DNA of 64,000 bases from CAZZBM01 sp964652255 (GCA_964652255.1 CAZZBM010000001.1:186001-250000), one strand, 5' to 3'; counted from the stretch's first letter, positions 17,251 to 25,481 are shown. Notes: generated from the sequence alone by a model not told the origin. Numbers and translations: made by a program.

Positions 17251-17655
17251 ATGTATTTGATTGTAGCACTTTTAAGTCTTATTTCTTGTCAATATTTTAA
17301 AGAGATGGAGGAGCGAGAAAACAGAATAAAGAATACTGTTTCTGTAACTGAAACGCCTCCTAATTTAAAAAAATGCATGAAGCTAGGGGATGTTTTTGCT
17401 GAACAAAATATTAATTCTAACTTAGAAAGGACCTATTTCAACTTAAAAGAACAGACCTTCTCTAAAGGTGGTAACACTGTTTATATTGTAAGTAAAAATC
17501 CAAGAACTATTCATCGAACAAAGACTATTAGTCAAGTTGAAGAGACTTACAAGGATAATAATACTAGAGCAGACAAGGTCATTGAAAAGAATAAAGAAAT
17601 CATCATCCCTGAAACTATTTATGATTTTCATGGAGTAGCTTATTCTTGTCCTTGA
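17251..17655 (+). CDS. Small lipoprotein, divergent third paralogue
   Basis: A 134-residue lipoprotein with signal MYLIVALLSLISC (lipidated Cys 13). The mature part has a Cys in LKKCMKLGDVF, a basic threonine-rich stretch and a VAYSCP end matching the RAYSCP end of the two preceding proteins. It is a diverged member of the same family. Its 3' end abuts ileS, which is convergent. TATAAA at 17237-17242 lies 8 bases before the ATG. Confidence 0.7.
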   Translation: MYLIVALLSLISCQYFKEMEERENRIKNTVSVTETPPNLKKCMKLGDVFAEQNINSNLERTYFNLKEQTFSKGGNTVYIVSKNPRTIHRTKTISQVEETYKDNNTRADKVIEKNKEIIIPETIYDFHGVAYSCP

Positions 17656-20600
17656 CTAAATTCTTTTAATCTCCACTTTAGCTTCAATTTCTTCAATAAA
17701 ATCACTCCGTAAAGGTTGAAAAATAAGATCTAAAGCAAGAGTTTCTTGAAGGATATAATCTTGGTGTTTTCTAAAAACTTGTTCTAAATTTTCATCACAA
17801 TCTATAAAAAGATGAATCCTTTCTTCCAACCTAAAACCTTCATCTTTTCTTTTTTTCTGTATCACAGAAATTAATTCTCTCACTAAACCCTCTTGAATAA
17901 GATCTTCATTGGGATTTAAATCATAGGTAATAATAATATCTCCATCTGTAGAAGAAGAGGTGTAGTCTTTTAATTCTTTTTTAAGAAGAAGTTCTTCTAA
18001 TAAAATTTTTTCTTCTTGAAATATAATAAAACCTTGTTTTTTAATTTGATCTAAATCTTGCAAACTTAAACCTTTTAATTCTTCTTGCACCATTTTTAAT
18101 TTAGGTCCTAGTTTTTTACCTAAGATCTTTAGATTAGGTTGAATCACAGGATAAGCAATTTCATGTTCATGAGTAGAATAAATAATATTTTTTACATTAA
18201 GCTCTTGTTGAATAAAACCTTCTACTTGCTTTAAAAATTGAAGTACTTTTTCATCATCATAAGTAATTGTTAAAGTAAGAAGAGGAATTTTAATCTTAAT
18301 CTTTTCTTGAACTCTTTTTTGACGACCCAAGAGAATAACTTTTTGCATCCAATAGAAAGTTTCGTTGAGATCTTTTTGAATCAATTCCGCTTTTGGAAAA
18401 TCTTCTAAATGAACAGAGAGTAAAGTCTTTCCATAAGGTTTTAAATATTGATAAAGACTTTCAGCAAAAAAAGGAACAAAAGGAGCTAAAATTTTACTTA
18501 AAGATAATAAAACACTATACAGAGTTGTATAAGCTTTCATTTTATCTTCATTAAGATCTTCAGTCCAAAATCTTCTTCTATTAAAACGAATATACCAATT
18601 TGTAAGATCCTCAATAAAATCATTCAAAGGCTTAATCACTTTATAAAGTTCATAAGATTGTAATTCTTTTTCAATAGTCATGAGTAAATCATTTAACCTA
18701 GATAAAATCCACTGATCAAAAAGATGATCACTTACTAAAGATTTTTTATCATTCCAGTGGTCAAGCTGAGCATAACTAGTAAAGAAGCTATAGGCATTTT
18801 TCAAGGGTAAAAGAATTTGCTTAACCATTTCTTTGGGACCCTGGTCATCAAATCTTAATTCTTCTCCTTTAATAAGAGGAGAATTAATATAATAAAGTCT
18901 TAGAGCATCTGCTCCATGTTGTTGAATAATGTCCATAGGAGGGGTAAAGTTTTTTAAACTTTTAGACATCTTTTTTCCATCTTTAGCTAAAATTAAACCC
19001 GTCACAATGACATTTTTAAAAGGAGCTTGTTTTTTAATAATAGTTCCTAGAATCAAAAGAGTATAAAACCACCCTCTTGTTTGATCTAAGCCTTCAGTGA
19101 TAAATTCTGCTGGATAAAGGGCTTCTTGACCTGAAAAAGGATAATGATTTTGAGCAAAAGGCATAGCTCCTGACTCAAACCAACAGTCTAAAACTTCTTC
19201 AATTCTTTTATAAAACCCTTTTTCTCCCTGAAGAGTAAAAGAAAGTTGATCAACAATATCCCGGTGTAGATCATCAACTTTTTTTCCAGTTAATTGTTCT
19301 AATTCTTCTTTAGAACCAACACAGTAGTACTTTTTTTCTTCCTCATTATACCATAAAGGGATGGGAGTTCCCCAAATTCTATTTCTAGAGATAGCCCAAT
19401 CTTGAGCTTCTTTTAACCACTGACCAAAGCGACCCTTTTTTAAATGAGAGGGAACCCAGTGAATTGTTTCATTGTTTTTCATTAACTCTTCTTTTATTTT
19501 TTCTACAGCTACATACCATGAGGGGATAGCTAAATAGATTAAAGGAGTATTGGACCTAGGACAAAAAGGATAAGAGTGAGTGTATTGTTCTTGCTGAACA
19601 AGTAAAGTCTTCTCTTTTAAATATTTAATAATTAATTTATCAGCTTCTTTAAACTTAATTCCTTTTAAAAAATCAAATTCTTTTTTAAAGAATCCATATT
19701 GATCTAAAGTATAGGGTAAAAAATAGAGTTCATTGTTTTTTAAGATTCTTAAATCATCTTCTCCATAAGTGGGAGCTAAGTGAACAATTCCCGTTCCTTG
19801 CTCATCTGTCACATAAGAATCAGCAAAGATTTTAAAATAACCTTCAGATTTTTTTTCTTCAAAAAAAGAAAAGAGAGGTTCATAGCTTAAACCCACAAGA
19901 TCTTTTCCTAAGACTGTTTTTAAAATTTTTTCTTCTTGAACTTTATTTTTTAAAATAAAATAATTTTTTTGTTCATTTTCTACTAGAGCGTATTCTAAAT
20001 CTGGATGAACACATAAACCCAAGTTAGAAGGTAGAGTCCAAGGAGTAGTTGTCCAAACTAAAAAATCAGCTTCTTCTCCTTTAAACCTAATGGTGATACT
20101 TGGATCTTGTACAGTTTGATAATTAGAATTAGCTTCAAAATTTGATAAAATAGTTCCTAGTTGTGGGCTATAGCCTACAACTTTAGTACCTTGATAAATA
20201 AAATCTTGTTTCCACAACTCTTTAAAAACCCACCAGACACTTTCCATAAAGGTGGGATTTAAGGTTTTATAATCATCTTCAAAATCAACCCAGCGACCTA
20301 GTCTAGTGATTTCTTCTTCCCATTCTTTTACATAACGAAAAACAATACTTTTACATTCATTATTATAACCAGCTATGCCCAGTTTACTTACAGCTTCTTG
20401 AGCACTCATTTTTAGTTTTTTATCAATTTCATGTTCAATAGGAAGACCATGGCAATCCCAACCAAAACGTCTCTCTACATAATGACCCTTCATGGTAAAA
20501 TAACGCGGAAGAATATCTTTTAAAGTACTCACTAAAAGATGACCATGATGAGGAAGTCCTGTAGCAAAAGGAGGACCATCATAAAAAATATAGGATTTTT

Positions 20601-20694
20601 TATTTTTATTCTTATTTAGAGAAAGTTTAAATACACCATGAGTTTTCCAAAAACCAAGAATAGCTTCTTCCTGTTCCACAAAAGAGTCTTTCAT
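17656..20694 (-). CDS. ileS: Isoleucyl-tRNA synthetase, eukaryote-like (type 2)
   Basis: Charges tRNA-Ile. The class I HIGH motif appears as HHGH near residue 49-52 in FYDGPPFATGLPHHGH, and KMSKS is in DGKKMSKSLKNFT. RRFGWDCHGLPIEHEIDKKL and WAISRNRIWGTPIPLW are hallmarks of the eukaryote/archaea-like IleRS group, which is known for resistance to mupirocin. The protein has 1012 residues and a long C-terminal tRNA-binding region. Upstream are TTGACC (-35) and TAAGTT (-10), the latter ending 7 bases before the ATG, so the mRNA is probably leaderless. The 3' end abuts the lipoprotein cluster. Confidence 0.95.
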   Translation of the reverse strand: MKDSFVEQEEAILGFWKTHGVFKLSLNKNKNKKSYIFYDGPPFATGLPHHGHLLVSTLKDILPRYFTMKGHYVERRFGWDCHGLPIEHEIDKKLKMSAQEAVSKLGIAGYNNECKSIVFRYVKEWEEEITRLGRWVDFEDDYKTLNPTFMESVWWVFKELWKQDFIYQGTKVVGYSPQLGTILSNFEANSNYQTVQDPSITIRFKGEEADFLVWTTTPWTLPSNLGLCVHPDLEYALVENEQKNYFILKNKVQEEKILKTVLGKDLVGLSYEPLFSFFEEKKSEGYFKIFADSYVTDEQGTGIVHLAPTYGEDDLRILKNNELYFLPYTLDQYGFFKKEFDFLKGIKFKEADKLIIKYLKEKTLLVQQEQYTHSYPFCPRSNTPLIYLAIPSWYVAVEKIKEELMKNNETIHWVPSHLKKGRFGQWLKEAQDWAISRNRIWGTPIPLWYNEEEKKYYCVGSKEELEQLTGKKVDDLHRDIVDQLSFTLQGEKGFYKRIEEVLDCWFESGAMPFAQNHYPFSGQEALYPAEFITEGLDQTRGWFYTLLILGTIIKKQAPFKNVIVTGLILAKDGKKMSKSLKNFTPPMDIIQQHGADALRLYYINSPLIKGEELRFDDQGPKEMVKQILLPLKNAYSFFTSYAQLDHWNDKKSLVSDHLFDQWILSRLNDLLMTIEKELQSYELYKVIKPLNDFIEDLTNWYIRFNRRRFWTEDLNEDKMKAYTTLYSVLLSLSKILAPFVPFFAESLYQYLKPYGKTLLSVHLEDFPKAELIQKDLNETFYWMQKVILLGRQKRVQEKIKIKIPLLTLTITYDDEKVLQFLKQVEGFIQQELNVKNIIYSTHEHEIAYPVIQPNLKILGKKLGPKLKMVQEELKGLSLQDLDQIKKQGFIIFQEEKILLEELLLKKELKDYTSSSTDGDIIITYDLNPNEDLIQEGLVRELISVIQKKRKDEGFRLEERIHLFIDCDENLEQVFRKHQDYILQETLALDLIFQPLRSDFIEEIEAKVEIKRI

Positions 20695-20701
20695 GGAGAA
20701 G

Positions 20702-20731
20702 AACTTATCAAAAAAGCACTGATTGGGTCAA
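20702..20731 (-). promoter_or_regulatory. ileS promoter (leaderless type)
   Basis: On the minus strand TTGACC (20726-20731), an 18-base spacer and TAAGTT (20702-20707). The -10 box ends 7 bases before the ATG at 20694. There is no Shine-Dalgarno sequence. Confidence 0.6.
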
Positions 20732-20878
20732 TTAAAGAGTCTCTTCCTGATTTTTTTCAGATTCTAAAAAGAAAGTTTCAGGTTCTTCATAATAAAGCTC
20801 AGATGAAGATGTTTCCTCCTCATCACTAGGTGGCACCACTGGTGCACAAGCTAAAAATAAAGCAAATAAAAACTTCAT
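20732..20878 (-). CDS. Tiny acidic lipoprotein, 48 residues
   Basis: ATG at 20878 to TAA at 20732. The signal is extremely short, MKFLFALFLAC, putting the lipidated Cys at position 11. The mature peptide of 38 residues begins with a Pro/Val stretch (APVVPPSDEEE) and is very acidic and Ser/Tyr-rich. It sits just upstream of the ileS promoter on the same strand. No family is recognised; it looks like a small surface or periplasmic lipopeptide. Confidence 0.6.
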   Translation of the reverse strand: MKFLFALFLACAPVVPPSDEEETSSSELYYEEPETFFLESEKNQEETL

Positions 20879-20904
20879 TAGCTCTTAAGATCGGCATTTT
20901 TTGC

Positions 20905-21873
20905 CTAGATCTTTAGCTCTTCATAAATAACCTTGTGTTCATGGGCTCCAAGAACTTCAATCACTTCTTTAATTTGACCTTTTTCTAGATAAATCACCTT
21001 ATGTAGGTTTTGACAAAAAAGCTTAAGACTAATTTTATAATCTAAGTTTTTAACATAAGCTGTATATAACAGAGCTAGTCTTTCTAGGGCATTCACAGCT
21101 GAATCAGCATGAAGAGTTGTAAGAACGCCTCTATGTCCCGTATTTAAAATTAACTGCAAAGAGAGCACTTCATAGGATCTTATTTCTCCTAAAATTAATC
21201 TATCAGGGGTCATTCTTAAAGCTTTCGGAACAATCTCTTCCAATTGTCCCCCTACTAGTCTAGTTGACTGAGTCCCTAAATAACTAATCTCTTCATGATC
21301 TTCTAAGATAATAACATGTTCTTCTTTCACTTCATTTAACAAAGAAGAGAGAAGAGTTGTTTTACCACTGCTCGTGGCTCCGCAGATTAAGACATTATTT
21401 TTTTCTTCAATGATTTTTTTTAATAAGAGTTCATTGGAACAAAAAGCATTTAAATCCAAGGGTTTAAAATAAAGTTTTCTTAAAAACATTTTTGGACCTT
21501 GAGCTGTATAGATCAAAGTGCATCTTAATTTTTCTTTTCCAATAAAAGTAAAAAAAGATAAAAAATTATTTTTTTGATTCCAATCTACTTGATGTCTCAT
21601 AGCAAAGCTTTGCAAAAAAAGAATAAAGTCTTCTTCAGTATCAAAAAAGGAATAAGTGCTTTTTTCTCCTTGAAACCTCTTGAGAATGATAAGATCAAAT
21701 TGATGAAAAAAAATTTCTGCTAAATCTTCTACTATAAAATCTTTTAAAAAAGATCCTTCAAATATTTTTTTATACCAACGAAAAAAATCATCATCAGCTT
21801 CTTTAAAAAAATCTATTTTTGGAAAAATTCCTTTTTTCAAATATTCTTTAAAAATATTTTTATAATTTTCCAT
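20905..21873 (-). CDS. TadA/CpaF-type pilus secretion ATPase
   Basis: A hexameric secretion ATPase predicted to power assembly of the Flp pilus. Walker A is GATSSGKTT (residues 165-173), the Asp box is IILEDHEE, Walker B is RLILGEIR and the His box is TTLHADSA, all in the order seen in TadA/CpaF. At 322 residues it lacks part of the long N-terminal region of larger CpaF proteins. It is the last gene of a minus-strand operon starting with the Flp pilin gene at 24174, and overlaps the previous gene by 14 bases. No TadB/TadC membrane platform genes are visible here. Confidence 0.88.
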   Translation of the reverse strand: MENYKNIFKEYLKKGIFPKIDFFKEADDDFFRWYKKIFEGSFLKDFIVEDLAEIFFHQFDLIILKRFQGEKSTYSFFDTEEDFILFLQSFAMRHQVDWNQKNNFLSFFTFIGKEKLRCTLIYTAQGPKMFLRKLYFKPLDLNAFCSNELLLKKIIEEKNNVLICGATSSGKTTLLSSLLNEVKEEHVIILEDHEEISYLGTQSTRLVGGQLEEIVPKALRMTPDRLILGEIRSYEVLSLQLILNTGHRGVLTTLHADSAVNALERLALLYTAYVKNLDYKISLKLFCQNLHKVIYLEKGQIKEVIEVLGAHEHKVIYEELKI

Positions 21874-22834
21874 GATTCAACTCCACAACAAGACTTAGAT
21901 CATCTCCAAGTAGGTATTTTTTATTTCTATGACTTAATAAAAGCTCTTGATTATAAGAGATACTTTTATGAGATTGTTCACTTAATAGTATTCTTTTTTC
22001 TTCTATATAGTCACATCTATACTTTAAAACACCTTCACTATAATCTCCTTCAAACATAAAATAGGATTCATTTTTATATCCTTTTTTTACCTGAAATTTT
22101 TCTTTTTCTAAAATAGAAATCACTTCATGAAACACAATCTTTTCTTTTTTTTTAATTTTAATACTTAGAAGCAAAGGTTTTTTAAGATAATTCCAGTGAA
22201 TAAAATATTTTTCTTCTATTTCTTTTTTTAAAGGAAAAGATCCTTCGCATTTCAAGTGAATTTCTTCAAAGAAACAAAAAAAGTTCTTTCCAAGAGAAAA
22301 AATATCTTCATAGATTTTTTTTACTAGTTCTTGTTTAAAGTTTTTAGAAATTTTTAACTTAAAGAATAAGTTTTTTTCTTCTTTTTTTAAAAATAAATAA
22401 TCTTTAAAAGAATGAATTACTCCTTTTATACTGACCTTTGGATAAAAACCTATAATAGAGAAATTTTTCAAGTTTTTTTTTAGATATTCTATCTTTAAAG
22501 ATTCTTTTTTTGTTAAAACATAGCATTCTTTTGAATAAATCTTATTTTCCTTCCAGTATTTTAGATCAGTGACTCCTAAAGCCTTGCCCTTAATGAGAAA
22601 TTCTTGATTTTGCACAATCCCTGCTAGAATTTCTTTATTCCCTATAGAGAATTTTTCAACCCCCTGATCTATAACTTTTTGCTCTCCCTTATAAAGAAAG
22701 CAGAGGGTTTGACAGAAAGCATGTTTTTTTATACAACCTAGTCCCATGGCTTCCAAGACAAAGAAAACAAAAATTATCCGTAAGAACAAAAGATCTAAAG
22801 TAGGATCTACAAGAAAAAAAGAATTACGTAACAA
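21860..22834 (-). CDS. Pilus secretin N-domain protein (CpaC/RcpA-like) without recognisable secretin pore
   Basis: After an N-terminal hydrophobic segment comes a block matching the N-terminal domain of Tad secretins: LYKGEQKVIDQGVEKFSIGN ... EILAGIV ... FLIKGKALGVTDLKYW. The next 200 residues are lysine-rich, and I cannot see the conserved secretin motifs expected for the outer-membrane pore. The protein has 324 residues against 450 or more for CpaC. Either the secretin domain has diverged beyond recognition or it has been lost. It lies between a small unknown gene and the TadA ATPase gene. Confidence 0.65.
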   Translation of the reverse strand: MLRNSFFLVDPTLDLLFLRIIFVFFVLEAMGLGCIKKHAFCQTLCFLYKGEQKVIDQGVEKFSIGNKEILAGIVQNQEFLIKGKALGVTDLKYWKENKIYSKECYVLTKKESLKIEYLKKNLKNFSIIGFYPKVSIKGVIHSFKDYLFLKKEEKNLFFKLKISKNFKQELVKKIYEDIFSLGKNFFCFFEEIHLKCEGSFPLKKEIEEKYFIHWNYLKKPLLLSIKIKKKEKIVFHEVISILEKEKFQVKKGYKNESYFMFEGDYSEGVLKYRCDYIEEKRILLSEQSHKSISYNQELLLSHRNKKYLLGDDLSLVVELNHGKL

Positions 22835-22854
22835 GGGAACAACTCCTAAGTTTT

Positions 22855-23106
22855 CTATTCATCCTGAAAAATCTTAAATAACTTAAAATCTTGAATATCT
22901 TTAAATAATAAAGTTAAATTATCGGCACAAAGAACAATGCCTTTTTTCTCAAATTTTTCACAAGAATAAGGATAAAGAACTATCCATCCTTTTGGTATTT
23001 GATATTTTTCTATTAATATCTTCTCAATTTTTACTGCCTGAGATTCATTCAAAGAATAATAGATAAAAAAGATATTAATAAAAGACTTCCTTAGACTCAT
23101 AATCAA
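22855..23106 (-). CDS. Hypothetical protein of the Tad-like operon, 83 residues
   Basis: An 83-residue protein (MIMSLRKSFINIFFIYYSLN ... YQIPKGWIVLYPYS) with a hydrophobic N terminus and two central Cys residues. It overlaps the preceding gene by 32 bases and is followed 20 bases later by the secretin N-domain gene. Its place in the operon implies a role in pilus assembly, but no family is recognised. Confidence 0.55.
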   Translation of the reverse strand: MIMSLRKSFINIFFIYYSLNESQAVKIEKILIEKYQIPKGWIVLYPYSCEKFEKKGIVLCADNLTLLFKDIQDFKLFKIFQDE

Positions 23107-23383
23107 TTAAAGGATAAATATGATAAAACTCTTCAAAATCAAAACTTTTTAAATCTTTTTCTTTCACTTTTAAAATAATGAATTCTTCTTCCATTTTTTT
23201 TAAAAAACCTCCCAATAAAAAAATTTTGTTTTTATTAAAAATTTTAATCTTTTTATCCACTTCAAAAGAAGTAAATAAATCTGCCTTTATTTTTATATCC
23301 ACAAAACCTTTTTCTTCTTTTTGAGTAGGTAAAAAGAGAGTAAGAATAATCATAAAAACAAGAAGAATAAAACCTAATTTCAT
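23075..23383 (-). CDS. Possible reduced CpaB/RcpC-like pilus protein, 102 residues
   Basis: One N-terminal membrane segment (LGFILLVFMIILTLFL) followed by about 75 residues predicted to be beta-rich (VDIKIKADLF, KKIKIFNKNKIFLLGGF, FIILKVKEKDL). CpaB/RcpC of Tad systems also starts with a membrane anchor and ends in a beta domain and usually precedes the secretin gene, as here. The similarity is one of layout only. The ATG overlaps the TGA of the pseudopilin gene (ATGA). Confidence 0.4.
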   Translation of the reverse strand: MKLGFILLVFMIILTLFLPTQKEEKGFVDIKIKADLFTSFEVDKKIKIFNKNKIFLLGGFLKKMEEEFIILKVKEKDLKSFDFEEFYHIYPLIDYESKEVFY

Positions 23384-23529
23384 AAGTACATTTCTTGTTG
23401 TCTTATCTTAATTTTTTTTTCTAAAAAATTATAAATTCTTAAAAATTCAAAAAAAGATAAAATTAAAAACAGCATAAGAAACAACATTTCTAATAAATAA
23501 AAACCTTTTTCTCTATTTTTTTTTCCCAT
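23380..23529 (-). CDS. Type IV pseudopilin-like peptide, 49 residues
   Basis: A short frame with a textbook prepilin start: the basic leader MGKKNREKG, then F-Y-L-L-E with Glu at position +5 after the predicted cleavage, and a hydrophobic helix (MLFLMLFLILSFFEFL). The mature form would have 40 residues. It overlaps the 3' end of the previous gene by 40 bases, and its TGA overlaps the next ATG. It is a candidate minor pilin (TadE/TadF position). The A9 run just after the start codon makes the frame sensitive to length errors. Confidence 0.6.
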   Translation of the reverse strand: MGKKNREKGFYLLEMLFLMLFLILSFFEFLRIYNFLEKKIKIRQQEMYL

Positions 23530-24023
23530 ACTTCCTGCCTTATTTTTAAGTAACTACACCAAAATTTTGAACAAAATGATTCTTCATATCGAACCTGAAA
23601 ACAAAGATTGTTATAAGGAGAGAAAACTATTCTTTTAAAGACAAAAGACATCATTGTTTGAAATCTTATGATTTCAACTGAGCATAGACTTCTAGTTTTA
23701 GGATTTAAAGATAGAGTTTTTATCACCAAAGAATGATATCTTAAAGCTTTTTCATATTTTTTATTTTTTCTTACAAAAGACATAAGATCCATTATCTTTT
23801 TTGATTCAAGAAAAGATTCCATTAAGAGAAAAGACCAAAAAATAAAAATAAAAGTTAATAAAAAAAGAAAACTAACAAAACCTTTTTGATGAAAATAATT
23901 TTTAGCTTCTTTTTCTTTTTCTTTTAAAAAAGATTTATAATGATAAAACTTTTTATTCATGAATGAAAAAGTCATAAGAGTAAAAAGAAGAAAAAAAATT
24001 AAATTCAATAAAGATTCAACCAA
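23490..24023 (-). CDS. Hypothetical membrane protein of the Tad-like operon
   Basis: A 177-residue protein with an N-terminal membrane segment and a second near residues 50-70 (GFVSFLFLLTFIFIFWSFLL). The second is preceded by a Lys/Glu-rich stretch ending KNYFHQKGFVSF, which itself resembles a prepilin-type G-F junction. The remainder is basic and has several Cys residues (SLCSVEI, NNLCFQV, SFCSKFWC) that could form disulfides in the periplasm. It starts at TTG 24023, overlapping the Flp pilin stop, so translation is probably coupled. TadE-like or platform-like roles are possible but unproven. Confidence 0.55.
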   Translation of the reverse strand: MVESLLNLIFFLLFTLMTFSFMNKKFYHYKSFLKEKEKEAKNYFHQKGFVSFLFLLTFIFIFWSFLLMESFLESKKIMDLMSFVRKNKKYEKALRYHSLVIKTLSLNPKTRSLCSVEIIRFQTMMSFVFKRIVFSPYNNLCFQVRYEESFCSKFWCSYLKIRQEVWEKKIEKKVFIY

Positions 24024-24174
24024 TGTTGATATACCTTACAACATGGGCTTTCATTTTTTGAATTCTTACTTTAACGGTTTCACCAAATTGTTTAATAGCA
24101 ACTAAACAAAAAATTCCTATTAAGCTTGTTAAGATAACATACTCCATAACACTTTGACCTTTATTTGATTTCAT
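24016..24174 (-). CDS. Flp-type pilin, 52 residues
   Basis: The leader MKSNKG is followed by QSVMEYVILTSLIGIF. Cleavage after Gly 6 puts Glu at +5 and Tyr at +6, the Flp pilin signature, in front of a 20-residue hydrophobic helix. The short basic C terminus (VRIQKMKAHVVRYINIG) completes a mature pilin of 46 residues, normal for Flp. It is the first gene of the pilus operon. It diverges from the SPOR-like gene, with 29 bases between start codons. Confidence 0.85.
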   Translation of the reverse strand: MKSNKGQSVMEYVILTSLIGIFCLVAIKQFGETVKVRIQKMKAHVVRYINIG

Positions 24175-24193
24175 GTTAGGATTTTTCTCAGAT
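24165..24193 (+). promoter_or_regulatory. Possible promoter of the SPOR-like gene
   Basis: TTGATT (24165-24170), a 17-base spacer and TCAGAT (24188-24193). The -10 ends 10 bases before the ATG at 24204. The box is weak, and it overlaps the start of the divergent pilin gene. Confidence 0.35.
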
Positions 24194-24203
24194 TCTAAGG
24201 GGG

Positions 24204-24579
24204 ATGTATAAGAAAAATAGAGCTTTATTTCTTATTTGGAATAATTCTTTTACTTTCTTTTGGCTCTTTCTTTTTAGGCTATCGAGAAGGCAAAAAAGAA
24301 AGTCTTTCTCTTCTTTTAGAAAAAATACCTGTCTTACAAAAAATAAATTCTCCTTATGCTCTCCTCGTAGGAGTTTTTCCTACTGAAGAAGAAGCCGTTT
24401 TATTTCAAGAAGAAGTAGAAATTAGAGGGAAAAAGGCTTCTTTAAGAAAAGTTTTAGAAGAAAACAAAACTTGGTATTGGGTTTTCTTTCCTTGTGACAA
24501 TGAGCAAGATTGTGAAAAAATTGTTGAAAATGATCCTATTTTTTTTCAAGAACAAGAATATTTTATTAAGAAGATTTAA
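24204..24579 (+). CDS. Membrane-anchored SPOR-like protein with a frameshift near its start
   Basis: The main frame (24205-24579) encodes a membrane segment (YFLFGIILLLSFGSFFLGYR) and a domain SPYALLVGVFPTEEEAVLFQ ... GKKASLRKVLEENKTWYWVF that looks like a SPOR peptidoglycan-binding repeat. This frame has no ATG, GTG or TTG before the domain. An ATG at 24204 lies in the neighbouring frame, and removing one A from the AAAAA run shortly after it would join the two as a roughly 124-residue protein starting MYKKIELYFL. Alternatives are an ATA start at 24208, a sequencing error or true disruption. The 3' end overlaps the sppA stop by 4 bases. Confidence 0.6.
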
Positions 24580-25472
24580 TACTGAATGAGTATATTTTTT
24601 AATCTCATGACAATTCTTTCTTCTATTTGACCTAAGAATTTTTCTAGGAAAGCTTCATTAATAACTTTTACTTCAACATATTCACTAGATTTTAAGTTAT
24701 GTTCTTTTTGAATAAATCTAGCTAATTCTCTGACTCCACCAATTTGATCAACAAGACCTTTTTCTAAAGCCTCAGCTCCAGTGAAAAACATGCCTGTAGC
24801 GTAATCTTTTAAATCACCTTTTATTTTTTGAGCTCTTGTCGCCAAAATATCAAACATAAATTGTTCGTGAGTTTTTTTCAAAGATTCTTCTATAAGATTT
24901 CTTTCTTCTTGAGTTCTAGGTCTTGTAGGAGAAGTAATATCTTTATATTTTCCAGACTTATGATTTTCAACTTTTACTTGATATTTTTCTAAAACCTTAG
25001 AAAGATCTAAAAAAGTTGTAATCACTCCAATAGAACCAGTAATAGTCCCCTTAGAGGCAAAAATTTGCCTAGCAGCTGCACCAATATAATAACCTCCACT
25101 AGCTGCAACAGTCCCAAAACTTGCATAAACAGGCTTGATTTGATCTAGTCGTCTAATCTCTTCATAAACTTCTTGAGTAGGAGCTACTGCTCCTCCTGGA
25201 GTATCTATTCTTAGAATAACAGCTTTAATTTTATTATCTTTTTCTACTTTTGCTATTTTTTTTAAAAGAGTCTCCGACTTATCAATCACTCCTTCTATTT
25301 TAATTAAACCAATGGAAGCATCCGTTTGATCTTCATTCATCATTTCTTTAAAACCTTTTCCACCAACAAAGAAAAGACTAATCACAGCAAAAAACATTAG
25401 TCCTAATAAAGCCGTAAAAAAAAGACTAAGAGACATGATCATAGTCTGTAAAATTTGTACTAAACGTTCCAT
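24576..25472 (-). CDS. sppA: Signal peptide peptidase SppA (short form)
   Basis: A membrane-anchored Ser/Lys protease that clears cleaved signal peptides. It has an N-terminal membrane segment (LSLFFTALLGLMFFAVISLF), then IEGVIDKSE, the nucleophile Ser in GTVAASGGYYIGAAA and the general-base Lys in NHKSGKYKD. At 298 residues it is the short, single-domain form. The promoter is TTGCCA-17-TAAAAC, with the ATG 9 bases after the -10 box, which predicts a leaderless mRNA. Confidence 0.93.
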   Translation of the reverse strand: MERLVQILQTMIMSLSLFFTALLGLMFFAVISLFFVGGKGFKEMMNEDQTDASIGLIKIEGVIDKSETLLKKIAKVEKDNKIKAVILRIDTPGGAVAPTQEVYEEIRRLDQIKPVYASFGTVAASGGYYIGAAARQIFASKGTITGSIGVITTFLDLSKVLEKYQVKVENHKSGKYKDITSPTRPRTQEERNLIEESLKKTHEQFMFDILATRAQKIKGDLKDYATGMFFTGAEALEKGLVDQIGGVRELARFIQKEHNLKSSEYVEVKVINEAFLEKFLGQIEERIVMRLKNILIQY

Positions 25473-25481
25473 AAGAGTAAA

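Larger units (their letters stand above)
16229..17262 (+). repeat. Perfect tandem duplication, 2 x 517 bp
   Basis: Unit 1 is 16229-16745 and unit 2 is 16746-17262. The two units abut directly, and I find no difference between them. Each unit holds nearly the whole lipoprotein gene, the intergenic region, and the -10 box, ATG and first codons of the following gene. Perfect identity indicates a very recent event. Confidence 0.93.

Noticed and set aside
21860..22834. Full-length secretin call for the CpaC-like gene
   Set aside because: Only the N-terminal domain is recognisable; the pore motifs cannot be found by eye.
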